Source: an uncultured Pelagibacteraceae bacterium (lineage in GTDB: Bacteria > Pseudomonadota > Alphaproteobacteria > Pelagibacterales > Pelagibacteraceae). From it: DNA of 64,000 nt. Below the pieces are notes generated by a model. The model ran no database searches. It had not been told where the DNA came from and worked only from the letters and a program-made list of their open reading frames with translations. Position numbers and translations under genes: made by a program. The DNA lies in contig CACMTV010000001.1 in NCBI GenBank assembly GCA_902616675.1, forward strand, positions 242,094 to 306,093, read 5' to 3'. Positions 1 to 10,165 of the stretch are shown here, piece by piece (position 1 is the first letter of the stretch; the number at the start of each line of letters is the position of its first letter).

Positions 1-25
1 AATTTGTAGTAAAAGAAAAATAAAT

Positions 26-1552
26 TTAGAGCTGTATATCTTTTTTGACGACAGAGTTAGTTAATTGAACTTTCTCAAAATCTGATAGATCGTTTTGTTT
101 AATTATTTGCTCTAAAATATCTGTATATTCTTTTCCAGTTTGAGCATATCTGTCTAAAGTATCTGTCAGATCCAAACCTTTAATAGATTTATTTCTTTTT
201 CTGATACTATATCTTTTTTCTCTAAACTCTGAATAGCCTCTGTGAGTGTTTAGATTGTTCTTATAGGCTTTAACTGAAGCTCTTAAGATTGGAAATCTGA
301 GGATTTTGTGACCTTCGTTTTTTCCTTTGTTTAATGGTTCTATACCTTGGCCAGTCCATGTCCACTGACCAAATATTGCGTTCCCCTCTAAAGCAAATCT
401 TGATGTTCCCCAACCACTTTCCTTAGCAGCTTGCGCCAGTGCGATAGAGACAGGTATAATATCCATTCTTTTATTTAATTCAGTCATATCAGAATTTTTT
501 ACTTTGTATTCTCTTAGTTTTAATCTTAACCAAGATTTTTCTTTATCAGAAGTCATTTTTTTTGAAGTAATTCTTTTTAATTTTAATTTGTCATCTAAAA
601 TTTTATCATTTTCAGCGACCACTAAAGGCAAAACAATTTTGATAAATGTCTCCTTTTTAAGTTTAGTGTCCTTAATTTCATCTAAATCCTTTGGGAATTG
701 GGTAAAATATATCGGTTTAACTCTTTTTTGATATCTCACTGTCTTCAAATCATATTCAACATCTTCAAACAAACTTAAAACTGTCTCAGTTTTGATATTT
801 AAGTTTGGTAGGACTAATTCAGTGACTTGACTTGGAGATTTCTCTTTTTTTGGTTCAGGTTTTTTTACCTGTTTTTGCTCCTCTTTTTTTTGGGGTTTTT
901 TTTCTATTTTTTTCTTAACTTCTTTCTGTTTTTCAAGTTTTTTTGGTTTTTCTTTAACAACTGAAACCGACTCAGTTACGTTACTTCCGTCATAGTTTTC
1001 CTTTAGTGTGAAAAAAGTAATACCTATAGCGCAGATAAAGACTACAATTCCAAAACCTTTTATCAACTTGTTAGTTTTTGTTTTTTCAACTTCCGAGGTA
1101 TAAAAACTACTAAACAAATTTACTAATGAATCCGAAACAAAACTTGAAACTGTATTAAATATTTTGGGGATTGTATTTAAAATGCCAAGTCCTAAACTGC
1201 CAGAGTTCCTCCACAATCTTATAAAGAAATTTCCAACTCCTCCAGTGGTGTCATCGTATAATCCTGTAGCTCCTTTTTTCGTTCTTTTGAAAAATTTTCC
1301 TACCCCATCTGTTGTATTGCTATAAAATCCCGAAACTTCTTTTCCTGCTTTTGAAATAGGATTTGAGATAGTTTTCTTAAAAAAACTTATATTAAAATCT
1401 TTTGGTATAGGTACATTATTCTTTTTTAAAATATGCTCAATTTGATGAGTAGTAAGATTCTTTTTTCTTTTAATATAATCTTGTATTTCAGAAATTTTGT
1501 ATATACTTGCTAATTCAAGCAATTTATCTCTATAACTTAAATTTTTTTTCAT
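26..1552 (-). CDS. Membrane-anchored Bax-like glucosaminidase
   Basis: A 508-residue protein with a cytoplasmic N-terminal region, one membrane segment at about residues 164-186 and a Lys/Pro/Glu-rich spacer at about 200-240. The spacer resembles those used by TonB-type proteins to cross the periplasm. The C-terminal Bax/glucosaminidase domain (about 300-480) contains AQAAKESGWG, in which Glu378 is the expected catalytic residue, and NAIFGQWTW. Members of this family cleave or bind peptidoglycan glycan strands. Residues 74-90 and 96-112 form two tandem copies of an xGxYxxTTxGVGxFFxR unit with a 22-residue period. The stop lies one base from the downstream-oriented end of the nfu start, so the gene probably shares the transcript of nfu-trpS-murJ. 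The function of the N-terminal half is unknown. Confidence 0.75.
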   Translation of the reverse strand: MKKNLSYRDKLLELASIYKISEIQDYIKRKKNLTTHQIEHILKKNNVPIPKDFNISFFKKTISNPISKAGKEVSGFYSNTTDGVGKFFKRTKKGATGLYDDTTGGVGNFFIRLWRNSGSLGLGILNTIPKIFNTVSSFVSDSLVNLFSSFYTSEVEKTKTNKLIKGFGIVVFICAIGITFFTLKENYDGSNVTESVSVVKEKPKKLEKQKEVKKKIEKKPQKKEEQKQVKKPEPKKEKSPSQVTELVLPNLNIKTETVLSLFEDVEYDLKTVRYQKRVKPIYFTQFPKDLDEIKDTKLKKETFIKIVLPLVVAENDKILDDKLKLKRITSKKMTSDKEKSWLRLKLREYKVKNSDMTELNKRMDIIPVSIALAQAAKESGWGTSRFALEGNAIFGQWTWTGQGIEPLNKGKNEGHKILRFPILRASVKAYKNNLNTHRGYSEFREKRYSIRKRNKSIKGLDLTDTLDRYAQTGKEYTDILEQIIKQNDLSDFEKVQLTNSVVKKDIQL

Positions 1553-2095
1553 CTAAGTGGCCTCGACTGAGTTTACTTCTTTAACATAATGTTTTAACAA
1601 ATTTTGTACCCCTTGTTTTAAAGTCATTATTGAGCTTGGGCAACCAGAGCAGGCCCCTTGTAATTCGACCTTAACAACACCGTTTTCAAAGGATTTAAAT
1701 TTAATGTCACCTCCATCTCTTGCAACTGCTGGCCTTATTTTAGTATCTAAGACATCCCTAATTTTTAAAATAGTTTCATTATCGTCTGATTTTTTTTCTT
1801 TTCTATGGTCAATCAATATTGGATCTTCAGTTTTTTCGAAATAATCATTTAAATGTGAAATGATCATCGGTTTTAAACTATCCCAAGATACATTTTTTTC
1901 TTTTTTTACTGTCAAAAAATTTTCTGAAATTAAGACGAGTTCTACGCCTGAAAAATTTAATACCTCTTTTATAAAAGGGATTTTAATGCTCTTTAAATTA
2001 GATTTTTTGAATTCCTCTGTACCGACTTTTGATAAAATTTTTTGTGACAAAAATTTTAACGAGTCTGGGTTAGGTGTTTGTTCTACTTGTATCAT
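1553..2095 (-). CDS. nfu: Nfu-type Fe-S cluster carrier
   Basis: A 180-residue NifU-like scaffold or carrier that delivers Fe-S clusters to apo-enzymes in the cytoplasm. The N-terminal Nfu_N domain (about 1-90) begins with the typical EQTPNPDSLKF segment. The C-terminal NifU domain (about 107-175) carries the cluster-binding CxxC as GACSGCPSS, Cys149 and Cys152. This two-domain layout and the length match the alphaproteobacterial and mitochondrial Nfu family. It lies in a minus-strand run with trpS and murJ (15 bp after trpS). Nothing looks unusual. Confidence 0.93.
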   Translation of the reverse strand: MIQVEQTPNPDSLKFLSQKILSKVGTEEFKKSNLKSIKIPFIKEVLNFSGVELVLISENFLTVKKEKNVSWDSLKPMIISHLNDYFEKTEDPILIDHRKEKKSDDNETILKIRDVLDTKIRPAVARDGGDIKFKSFENGVVKVELQGACSGCPSSIMTLKQGVQNLLKHYVKEVNSVEAT

Positions 2096-2110
2096 TATAG
2101 GATATATATA

Positions 2111-3112
2111 TTACACAAATCCTACTATTTCACGTATCTTTTTAAGGTTTTCCTCAGCGATTATAGTGGCTTTTTGTTTGCCTTTTTTTAATACATCTTC
2201 TAGGTGTTCTTTATCTTTCATTAATTTTGCAATATTCTTTCCGATTGGACTAATTGTCTCAACTAATTTTTCCGAAAGTTTTATTTTTAATGATGAAAAA
2301 TCTTTTCCTAAAAATTCGTTAATAGTAGTTTCAATTTTTTGATCTGATATATCTGAGTATATACTTAATAGATTATAGGCCTCTGGTCGATTTTCATAAT
2401 CTTGTATATTTTCAGTAATTGGGTCTGCATCAGTTTTTGCTTTTTTTATTTTTTTTACAATTTCATCTGAACTATCTTTTAAATTTATCCTAGAATAATC
2501 AGACTCTTCGGACTTGCTCATTTTTTTTGTTCCATCTCTTAAGCTCATGACACGAGAAATATTTTTTTGAATTAAAGGTTCCGGCAGAGGGAAAAAATCT
2601 TTTTTATTAAAATCATTATTAAACTTTTGCGCAATATCTCTCGATAACTCTAAATGCTGCTTCTGATCAGCACCAACAGGCACATGTGTAGCTTTATATA
2701 GCAATATATCTGCGGCCATTAAATTTGGATAGATATATAAACCTACACTAGCTTTTTCTTTATCTTTGCCAGCTTTATCTTTGAACTGAGTCATACGATT
2801 TAACCATCCAACTCTACAAACACAATTCAAAATCCAAGCAAGTTCTGCGTGACCACTTACAGATGATTGATTAAAAATTATACTCTTTTCTGAGTCAAGA
2901 CCAGAAGCTATGAAACCTGCAGTAGTTTCTAAAATATTTGAATTCAACTCTTTTGGGTTTTGAAATGTTGTAATAGCGTGTAAATCAACTACGCAATATA
3001 AGCAGTTCTTTGACTTTTGAAGTGAAACAAAATTTTTTAAAGCTCCTAGATAATTTCCTAGATGTAAATTACCAGTCGGTTGAACCCCAGAAAATACTAA
3101 TTCCTTTTTCAT
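2111..3112 (-). CDS. trpS: Tryptophanyl-tRNA synthetase
   Basis: Charges tRNA-Trp with tryptophan using ATP in the cytoplasm. This is a class I synthetase of 333 residues, the normal bacterial length. The HIGH-type signature is [12 protein letters not shown] at about residues 12-23, and KMSKS is present exactly at 197-201. The [13 protein letters not shown] segment is characteristic of TrpRS. The start lies one base downstream of the murJ stop on the minus strand, so translation is probably coupled to murJ. No anomalies seen. Confidence 0.96.
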   Translation of the reverse strand: MKKELVFSGVQPTGNLHLGNYLGALKNFVSLQKSKNCLYCVVDLHAITTFQNPKELNSNILETTAGFIASGLDSEKSIIFNQSSVSGHAELAWILNCVCRVGWLNRMTQFKDKAGKDKEKASVGLYIYPNLMAADILLYKATHVPVGADQKQHLELSRDIAQKFNNDFNKKDFFPLPEPLIQKNISRVMSLRDGTKKMSKSEESDYSRINLKDSSDEIVKKIKKAKTDADPITENIQDYENRPEAYNLLSIYSDISDQKIETTINEFLGKDFSSLKIKLSEKLVETISPIGKNIAKLMKDKEHLEDVLKKGKQKATIIAEENLKKIREIVGFV

Positions 3113-3113
3113 A

Positions 3114-4640
3114 CTAGTTAGTTTTAAAACTTCTTAAATTGAATACTTTTAAAAAATAACAAATCAAAAAATACAATAAAGCCACGAAGATTACTATAAA
3201 TAATAAGTATAAAATTTTGTAATCGCCTGAATAACTTAAGTTTTTTGCAAAATAATTTATACTATAATGAAAAACATAGGACAGAATAGAAGTAGAAAAT
3301 ACTATCTTCATTAACCGAGTATAAAAATTTGGTTCAATTCTTAAATATCCATTTTTTAAAAGAATATATAGATAGCAAAGAACTCCAATCCAAGTAGATA
3401 AAGTTGTAGCAATTGGAATAATAACAAAACCAATTTGTTTAAAAAATAGAACACTTATAAAAACATTGATAATGACGACAACTGATGAAATTTTAAATGG
3501 GGTCATTGTGTTATCTCTAGCAAAAAAGAAATTCGCAAATATTTTTAATACTGCAAAAGCTGGTATACCGTAACCAAAATATTGTAATGCAAGTGATGTT
3601 TGTTCAATATCGTCCTCTGTAAAAGATCCATATCCAAACAAAGCATTTACTATTTCATCGGAGCCAATGATTAAAGCTACACTAGCTGGCAATGATAATA
3701 ATAAAGACAATTCTAAAGATTTATTTTGTATCTTATTTGCCTGATGAATTTTTTTATTTTTAATTAATTTGCTAAGTATTGGCAAAGATACAGTGCTCAC
3801 TGCAATACCTGCTATGGCAAGATTAATTTGATAAACTCTATCTGCGTAGTAAAGATAAGAAACTGCCCCAGACTGAAATGAGGCTATAATTGTCCCTACC
3901 AAAATACTAATTTGTATTACTCCAGATGAAAAAATACTGGGCAAAAGTTTCTTCAAAAAAAATTGAACTTTCTGTCTTATTTTTTTTTTAAAGACTAATG
4001 AAGGCTGATAATATTTTGAAGCGAAGAAAATTAAAAAAATTAATTGTATTAATCCTGATATTGAAACTCCATAAGATAAATTAAGTGCGTAATCTAATTT
4101 AAAATAATATGAAATAATCAAAGAAAATATTAAAATTAAATTTAAAAAAATTGGCGCAGCGGCGGCAGCAGCAAATTTATTTTCAGTATTTAAAATTCCC
4201 GCGAAAAAAGAAGACAAACTTACAAAGGCTAAAAACGGGAAAGTAATTCTAGTTAAATCTACTGCTAAGTCAAATTTGTTACCATTATCGATAAAACCAG
4301 GAGCAATTAAATAAACTACGTACGGTGTAAAAATTTCTACTATTAAAACCACCGTTAAGAGTCCTACGGTTAGTAAAGTTAAAACTTCATCAGCAAATCT
4401 TTTTCCTTGCGCTTTGCTTTTTAATTTTTCAGACGCATAACTTGGAATAAATGCTGCGTTAAACGTACCTTCTGCAAACAATCTTCTGAAAGTATTAGGA
4501 AGTCTGAACGCTACAAAAAAAGCATCAGCGTATATAGAAGTTCCTAAAAATATTGCTATCAATATATCTCTAAAATAACCAAGAACACGGCTCAACATAG
4601 TATAAAAACTAAATACAGTGGTTGAAGATAATAAATTCAT
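3114..4640 (-). CDS. murJ: Lipid II flippase MurJ
   Basis: A 508-residue polytopic membrane protein of the MOP/MviN family that moves lipid-linked peptidoglycan precursor across the inner membrane. The N-terminus ([17 protein letters not shown], then [20 protein letters not shown]) is the family hallmark, with the positively charged cavity residues present. About 14 hydrophobic segments follow. It heads the minus-strand group murJ-trpS-nfu-Bax-like, diverging from maeB across a 57-bp gap. That gap must contain the promoters for both directions. Confidence 0.94.
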   Translation of the reverse strand: MNLLSSTTVFSFYTMLSRVLGYFRDILIAIFLGTSIYADAFFVAFRLPNTFRRLFAEGTFNAAFIPSYASEKLKSKAQGKRFADEVLTLLTVGLLTVVLIVEIFTPYVVYLIAPGFIDNGNKFDLAVDLTRITFPFLAFVSLSSFFAGILNTENKFAAAAAAPIFLNLILIFSLIISYYFKLDYALNLSYGVSISGLIQLIFLIFFASKYYQPSLVFKKKIRQKVQFFLKKLLPSIFSSGVIQISILVGTIIASFQSGAVSYLYYADRVYQINLAIAGIAVSTVSLPILSKLIKNKKIHQANKIQNKSLELSLLLSLPASVALIIGSDEIVNALFGYGSFTEDDIEQTSLALQYFGYGIPAFAVLKIFANFFFARDNTMTPFKISSVVVIINVFISVLFFKQIGFVIIPIATTLSTWIGVLCYLYILLKNGYLRIEPNFYTRLMKIVFSTSILSYVFHYSINYFAKNLSYSGDYKILYLLFIVIFVALLYFLICYFLKVFNLRSFKTN

Positions 4641-4697
4641 AATTAAGACAAAATTTTTAGTGATATATTCACTTATATATTACATACTCAAAATCCA

Positions 4698-6983
4698 ATG
4701 ACAAAAAAATCAAAAATTGATCATTATACAGATAAAGAGGCTTTAGATTTTCATATAGGCAATAAGTCGGGCAAAATTGAGGTTAATTCTTCTAAACCAC
4801 TTATTTCTAAGAGAGATTTGTCACTTGCCTATTCGCCTGGAGTAGCTGCACCTGTAAAAGAAATCTCTAAAGATTCTGCTAAAGCCTATGACTACACCTC
4901 AAAAGGAAATTTAGTAGCGGTTATAAGTAACGGCTCTGCAATTCTTGGTTTAGGAAATTTGGGTTCACTTGCTTCAAAACCAGTTATGGAAGGAAAAGCT
5001 GTATTATTTAAAAGATTTGCAGACATAGACTCTATCGACATAGAGATTGACAATCAAAATTCAGATGAAATAATTTCTACGATTAAAAATATTGCAGGCA
5101 CTTTTGGCGGTATAAATCTTGAGGATATAGCTGCTCCTGATTGTTTCATTATAGAGCAAAAATTAAAAGAAACTTTAGATATTCCAGTCTTTCACGATGA
5201 TCAACACGGAACAGCAATTATAACAACAGCAGCTTTAATTAATGCGCTAGATATTTCAAAAAAAAAAATTAATGAAGTTAAAATAGTTGTGAACGGGGCG
5301 GGTGCTTCAGCAATAGCATGTACGAACTTATTTAAGAAGATAGGTGTAAAAAATGAAAACGTAATTATGTGTGACAGAAAAGGTGTAATTTATAAAGGAC
5401 GTGGCCAGGTAGATCAATTTAAATCTGCTCATGCAGTTGAAACAGAACTAAGAACATTGGAGCAGGCTATGAAAGGAGCTGATGTATTTCTTGGGTTGTC
5501 TGCGAAAGACGTTGTGAGTCGAGACATGATTAAATCAATGGCAAAGAATCCTATTGTGTTTGCGTGTGCAAACCCAGATCCTGAAATTAAACCAGAAATA
5601 ATAAATGAAGTACGTGATGACGTTATAATTGCAACTGGAAGATCAGACTATCCTAATCAAGTTAATAACCTTATAGGTTTTCCATATATTTTTAGGGGAG
5701 CGCTAGATGTAAGAGCTAAAATAATTAATGATGAAATGAAAGTTGCTGCAGCGAATGCTATAGCATTATTAGCAAGAGAAGATGTACCTGACGAAGTTGT
5801 TTCTGCATATGGGGGTGAAAGACCTAAATATGGAAAAAAATATATTATACCTTCAACGTTTGATCCAAGACTGGTTAGAAGAATACCATCTGCTGTAGCT
5901 GAAGCCGCAATTAAAAGTGGTGTTGCAAGAAAAAAAATTAATAATTTAGAAAATTATAAGGATCAACTTTCCGCGAGATTAGATCCGTCTATGTCACTAA
6001 TGCAAGGTATAAATGCTAATATCAAAAAAAGCCCGAAAAGGGTTGTGTTTGCAGAAGGTGAGGATGAAAACATGCTTAAAGCTGCCATTGAATTTGGAAA
6101 AAATAAATTGGGAACTCCAGTTGTTATAGGAAATGAGAAAAGAGTAAAAGAAACATTAAAAAAAATTGGTTTAGATGAGAATTTTAAAATTGAAATCGTC
6201 AATTCGACAAACAAAGATAAAAGAGAGAAATACACTAAATATTTGTACAAAAAACTTCAAAGAACAGGACAACTAGAGAGAGATGTAGATCGACTAGTTC
6301 GAAATGACAGAATAGCCTTCGGTTCCTCTATGGTGGCATGTAAGGATGCAGATGCCATGGTCACTGGAAACATTAGACATTATGCAGCTTCAATTGAAAA
6401 ATTAAAGCATGTCTGTGATGCTAGAAAAGGTGAACCAATTTTCGGAATGACGATGATGGTTTTTAAAGGAAGAACTGTTTTAGTTGCTGATACGAATGTT
6501 GAAGATTTTCCCTCTTCAGAGAGATTAGTCGAAATTTCAAAATCATGTGTGAGGGTTTCAAAACTGTTTGGTTTTGAACCAAAAGTTGCGTTTTTATCTC
6601 ATTCAACTTTTGGTAAACCAATTTCAAGAAACACAAAACATGTAAGGGATGCTATAGAAATGCTTAAAAAACAAAAAGTTAATTTTGATTTTGATGGTGA
6701 AATGCAACCAGATGTAGCTTTAAATCCGATTTACCAAGATGTTTATCCTTTTTCAAAAATAGTTGGAAAAGCTAATATTTTAATTATGCCAGCACTCCAC
6801 AGCGCAGCCATATCTACTAAATTAATGAAATCGTTCGGTGGTGCTAAATTAATTGGACCACTATTAATTGGCTTGGATTTGCCAATCGAAGTTGCTCCTT
6901 TGAGATCAACCACATCTGATATTTTGAATCTAGCTTCAATAGCAGCCTATTCTGCAGATGTAATAGACTACAATAAAAACTAA
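4698..6983 (+). CDS. maeB: NADP-dependent malic enzyme, MaeB type
   Basis: Oxidative decarboxylation of malate to pyruvate. The 761 residues split into a malic enzyme domain (about 1-420: AYSPGVAAPVKEI, FHDDQHGTAI and the nucleotide-binding VNGAGASAIA) and a C-terminal phosphotransacetylase-like domain (about 430-760: VVFAEGEDENML, ADTNVEDFPS). This fusion is typical of proteobacterial MaeB; the C-terminal domain is usually regulatory, binding acetyl-CoA, rather than a working Pta. The gene is monocistronic and converges on the BON lipoprotein gene with a 4-base overlap of the ends. Confidence 0.94.
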   Translation: MTKKSKIDHYTDKEALDFHIGNKSGKIEVNSSKPLISKRDLSLAYSPGVAAPVKEISKDSAKAYDYTSKGNLVAVISNGSAILGLGNLGSLASKPVMEGKAVLFKRFADIDSIDIEIDNQNSDEIISTIKNIAGTFGGINLEDIAAPDCFIIEQKLKETLDIPVFHDDQHGTAIITTAALINALDISKKKINEVKIVVNGAGASAIACTNLFKKIGVKNENVIMCDRKGVIYKGRGQVDQFKSAHAVETELRTLEQAMKGADVFLGLSAKDVVSRDMIKSMAKNPIVFACANPDPEIKPEIINEVRDDVIIATGRSDYPNQVNNLIGFPYIFRGALDVRAKIINDEMKVAAANAIALLAREDVPDEVVSAYGGERPKYGKKYIIPSTFDPRLVRRIPSAVAEAAIKSGVARKKINNLENYKDQLSARLDPSMSLMQGINANIKKSPKRVVFAEGEDENMLKAAIEFGKNKLGTPVVIGNEKRVKETLKKIGLDENFKIEIVNSTNKDKREKYTKYLYKKLQRTGQLERDVDRLVRNDRIAFGSSMVACKDADAMVTGNIRHYAASIEKLKHVCDARKGEPIFGMTMMVFKGRTVLVADTNVEDFPSSERLVEISKSCVRVSKLFGFEPKVAFLSHSTFGKPISRNTKHVRDAIEMLKKQKVNFDFDGEMQPDVALNPIYQDVYPFSKIVGKANILIMPALHSAAISTKLMKSFGGAKLIGPLLIGLDLPIEVAPLRSTTSDILNLASIAAYSADVIDYNKN

Positions 6984-7561
6984 ATTTTATTTCTGCTAAG
7001 TTCCGTAACTAAATAAATAGAAGGAATAACTTTTTCTACATCGTATATCTTTTCTGCTTCTAAAAGAACTTCCTTTTTTTCCTCATTATCCATTGCTATA
7101 CCGAAAATATAAATCTTTTTGTTTATAGTCTCTAAAGTATAGTTTCTTGCTTTTGTTTTTTTATTAAAAATTAAAGCCGTTCTCAACTGACTTGTTATAA
7201 GAATATCTTTGGCTGTTTGTTTAAAATTGGACTCTCCTCTAATCACTATAGCATTTTTAACTTCTCGAACTCCTTTTGTTTCCCATGCTAATTTTGTGAT
7301 TTTAATTTTTTCTTCTGGTTCGTTAACTTTTCCAGATAAAAATATTCGACCATCTAATACTTCTACTTGAATATTAAGAAAATATTTTTTCTCACTTAAA
7401 GAAAGCCTAGCAACTAGGTTTTTTTGCATTATTGTATCATCAATTTGCATTCCGATGGTCCTTGGGTCAAAAGTAATGTCAACTCCTGCTCCGAAACGTC
7501 CTGCAGACGAACAACTCGACAAGAAAATAATAATTAAGATAATTGAAAAATAAGCTCTCAT
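6980..7561 (-). CDS. BON-domain outer-membrane lipoprotein, DolP-like
   Basis: A 193-residue lipoprotein. A signal sequence ends in the lipobox FLSSC (Cys17), followed by two BON domains (about 45-115 and 120-190), including the typical VFLSGKVN-like strand GRIFLSGKVNEPEE. In Escherichia coli the BON lipoprotein DolP (YraP) is encoded in the same neighbourhood as rsmI and lpoA, which is the arrangement here and supports a DolP-like role in outer-membrane integrity. The start overlaps the rsmI stop by four bases, so the two are probably co-translated. Confidence 0.8.
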   Translation of the reverse strand: MRAYFSIILIIIFLSSCSSAGRFGAGVDITFDPRTIGMQIDDTIMQKNLVARLSLSEKKYFLNIQVEVLDGRIFLSGKVNEPEEKIKITKLAWETKGVREVKNAIVIRGESNFKQTAKDILITSQLRTALIFNKKTKARNYTLETINKKIYIFGIAMDNEEKKEVLLEAEKIYDVEKVIPSIYLVTELSRNKI

Positions 7562-8388
7562 TTTTTATTTTTAATACAAAGATTATAAATAATCTTTTTT
7601 GGTACTTGTTCTTTTTTAGATATCAAATCTACGATATCTTTTACAGTATAACTTTTAAGATATTTTATAACTTGTTTTTCTATTTTAACATAATCAACGG
7701 TTAATAAGTCTTTTTTTATTTTTTGTGAAATAACTATTGTCAATTCACCTTTTAATTGTGTTTTAAAAGGATTTAGATCATTTATATTTAGTCTGTAATA
7801 AGTCTCATGTTTTTTTGTCATTTCCCTTGCAATAAATATTTTTCTACCTGAAAAGTATTTTTTAAAGTGTTTGATATAAAAATTTATTTTTATAGCAGGA
7901 ACGAAAAATACCAGTGAAAACCCTTCAAAGTTAAGTTTTTTGAGAGACGCATTGAGCTCATTTTCAGTTTTAGGAAGAAATCCATAGAATAAGAATTTGT
8001 CTCCAAATCCCGATAAACTTACTGCGGCCGACACTGCTGATGGTCCAGGAACTGTAAAAATTTTAAGATTTTTTTTGATACATTCTTTAATAATTATATT
8101 TCCAGGGTCTGATAAAACTGGTGTTCCGGCATCTGAAATTAAAGACAAAATTTTGCCCTCATTTAAATATTTTATTATTTTATGTACAGATTTTTTCTCA
8201 TTAAATTTGTGATAAGGGATTAATCTATTTTTTATGTTAAAATTATTTAAAAGTTTTGATGAATGTCTTGTGTCTTCACATAAAATAAAATCTGAGTTTT
8301 TTAAAACTTCAATAGCTCGAAATGTGATGTCTTCTAAGTTTCCAATTGGAGTAGAAACAATGTATAAACCTTTATCGAAGTAGCTCAT
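7558..8388 (-). CDS. rsmI: 16S rRNA (cytidine1402-2'-O)-methyltransferase
   Basis: A SAM-dependent enzyme that 2'-O-methylates C1402 in the ribosomal decoding centre. The 276 residues show the tetrapyrrole-methylase fold motifs of RsmI: YIVSTPIGNLEDITFRA at the start, CEDTRHSSKLL, then SDAGTPVLSDPG and VPGPSAVSAAVSLSGF. It is divergent from the LpoA-like gene with a gap of only five bases, so the promoters of each gene must lie within the other's 5' coding region. This rsmI/lpoA pairing is also found in Gammaproteobacteria. Confidence 0.95.
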   Translation of the reverse strand: MSYFDKGLYIVSTPIGNLEDITFRAIEVLKNSDFILCEDTRHSSKLLNNFNIKNRLIPYHKFNEKKSVHKIIKYLNEGKILSLISDAGTPVLSDPGNIIIKECIKKNLKIFTVPGPSAVSAAVSLSGFGDKFLFYGFLPKTENELNASLKKLNFEGFSLVFFVPAIKINFYIKHFKKYFSGRKIFIAREMTKKHETYYRLNINDLNPFKTQLKGELTIVISQKIKKDLLTVDYVKIEKQVIKYLKSYTVKDIVDLISKKEQVPKKIIYNLCIKNKK

Positions 8389-8393
8389 AAATT

Positions 8394-9548
8394 ATGTATA
8401 AAAAAATAATTATTATTACTTATATATTATTATCTTTTAATTTTAACTCTTTTGCTGAAGAAAACCAAAAATCTCTTAGGGTAGGTCTTTTGGCTCCTTT
8501 TAGTGGAGAATACAAAGATATTGGACAATCGATAATGTTATCTCTTCAGTTAGCTTTAGATGAAATTAACGATGACAACATTAAAATTTTTCCACGCGAC
8601 TCTGGATTTAATAATCCAAAAAAATTAATTCAATCAGTTGAGTCTTTAAAGGATGAAAATATCAAAATTGTAATAGGTCCTATTAGTCACGAAGATTTTA
8701 AGAATCTGTCAGCTTTTAAGGATATGATTTTTATTTCTCCGTCAAATATTGATCCAAAAATTCAAAATAATATTTTAAGTATAGGTGTGAGTTTAGAGTC
8801 ACAAATTAAATCAATTGAAAATTTTATAAAAGAACAGAAAAGAAGAAAAACAATAATAATGTATCCAAAAAATAAATATACATCCTTAATCGATTCAAAA
8901 ATTAATAATATTAATATTCAAAATAAAAAAATATTTAGATATAGCTCTGATCCTAAAATTCTAACAAGTGACATTGAAAAGCTTACTAATTATAAACAGA
9001 GAAAAAAAAATCTTATTTCAAGAGTTAAAATTTTGGAAGAAAAAGATGACGAGGCTTCAAAACTAGAATTAAAAAGATTAGAACAAAAATACACAATTGG
9101 TAAAGTAAACTTTGACTCTGTAATAATTATTGATTTTGGTAATAGTCTAAAAAGTGTTTTAACCTCATTGGTTTATTCAGATGTAGATCAAGATGATGTA
9201 TTAATTGTAACAGTAAATCAGTGGTTTGATAAAAGTATTTTTTTAGAAAATTCTATAAAAAACTTATATTATCCCTCTGTTGATATTAAGAACTTTCAAA
9301 GATATAAAAAAAAATATTCAAATATTTTTGGTTTACAGCCAAACGAGATCACAATTTTGACCTACGATGCGCTAGGACTTATTTATTACATATGGAACAA
9401 AAAAGACTACAAAATTAACTCAATAAAAGACTTTATTATTAAAGATAATATAAAAGGCAAAATTGGAACATTCAATTTTGTTGATGGAAAACTTATTCAG
9501 AAGCTTAATATTTATAAAGTTTCAGATAAAAAATTTATAAGGTTTTAA
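8394..9548 (+). CDS. LpoA-like periplasmic ligand-binding-fold protein
   Basis: A 384-residue exported protein with a signal peptide at about 1-21 ending SFA. It has a periplasmic-binding-protein type I fold: RVGLLAPFSGEYKDIGQ, IKIVIGPISHED and ILTYDALGLIYY. Next to rsmI, this fits the C-terminal domain of LpoA, the activator of penicillin-binding protein PBP1A; the N-terminal TPR part of enterobacterial LpoA is absent. An insertion at about 205-230 is Lys/Glu-rich and helical. It could instead be an ABC-type amino-acid binding protein, but no transporter genes are nearby. The 3' end overlaps rdgB by 27 bases tail-to-tail. Confidence 0.68.
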   Translation: MYKKIIIITYILLSFNFNSFAEENQKSLRVGLLAPFSGEYKDIGQSIMLSLQLALDEINDDNIKIFPRDSGFNNPKKLIQSVESLKDENIKIVIGPISHEDFKNLSAFKDMIFISPSNIDPKIQNNILSIGVSLESQIKSIENFIKEQKRRKTIIMYPKNKYTSLIDSKINNINIQNKKIFRYSSDPKILTSDIEKLTNYKQRKKNLISRVKILEEKDDEASKLELKRLEQKYTIGKVNFDSVIIIDFGNSLKSVLTSLVYSDVDQDDVLIVTVNQWFDKSIFLENSIKNLYYPSVDIKNFQRYKKKYSNIFGLQPNEITILTYDALGLIYYIWNKKDYKINSIKDFIIKDNIKGKIGTFNFVDGKLIQKLNIYKVSDKKFIRF

Positions 9549-10121
9549 TTTTCTTTTTAATTTTTTAAAAGCTATGCTTCTATGATCTATTTTCATTTTT
9601 TTTTGCGGACTCATCTGACCGAATGTTAATTTAGATCCTTTTGGAATAAAAACTGGGTCGTATCCAAATCCTTTGCTCCCCAGCATTTTCAAAGATATAT
9701 GTCCATTAATAACTCCAACTGAAGTTACTATTTTTCTTTCATGTAGTTTAATTGATAAACTACAAATAAATCTTGCTTTTCTATTTTTTTTATTTTTAAT
9801 TTTTTTTAAAATACTAATCATAGTTTTTTTGAAACTTCCGCTTTTTTTGGCCCATCTTGCTGAGTAAATACCCGGTTTTTTATTAAGTGCTAAAATTTCG
9901 ATTCCTGAATCATCTGACAATGAAACTAGTTTTGATTTTTTATAAAAAAAATTTGCTTTAAGTTCTGAATTTTCCTTAAATGTTTTTCCTGTCTCTTTTG
10001 GTGACTCAATTTCTAAACTCTTTGGCGAAATTGTCTTAATTTTTTTATGTAATAATTTGCTTATTTCTTTAAATTTTCCGTTATTATGGGTACCTATTAG
10101 TAATACTTGATTTTTTTTCAT
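9522..10121 (-). CDS. rdgB: Non-canonical purine NTP pyrophosphatase
   Basis: A HAM1/RdgB-family house-cleaning enzyme that hydrolyses dITP, XTP and ITP to monophosphates. At 199 residues it is the usual length. Motifs are GTHNNGKFKEI at the N-terminus, SDDSGIEILALNKKPGIYSARWA for substrate and metal binding, and GFGYDPVFIP. It is encoded convergently with the LpoA-like gene and divergently from grpE (44-bp gap). In many Alphaproteobacteria rdgB likewise lies close to grpE or hrcA; no hrcA is seen here. Confidence 0.94.
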   Translation of the reverse strand: MKKNQVLLIGTHNNGKFKEISKLLHKKIKTISPKSLEIESPKETGKTFKENSELKANFFYKKSKLVSLSDDSGIEILALNKKPGIYSARWAKKSGSFKKTMISILKKIKNKKNRKARFICSLSIKLHERKIVTSVGVINGHISLKMLGSKGFGYDPVFIPKGSKLTFGQMSPQKKMKIDHRSIAFKKLKRKLKPYKFFI

Positions 10122-10165
10122 TGCCTACTAGTAATTATATTTTTTGATCTTATATAAATATCTAT

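Noticed and set aside
504-731. Plus-strand ORF opposite the Bax-like gene, and similar antisense ORFs such as 1860-2342, 5963-6250 and 38718-39266
   Set aside because: They are frame shadows of longer genes with recognised motifs and show no family signature of their own.
4659-4673. AGTGA/TCACT inverted repeat between murJ and maeB
   Set aside because: Only five-base arms in AT-rich DNA; too weak to call an operator.
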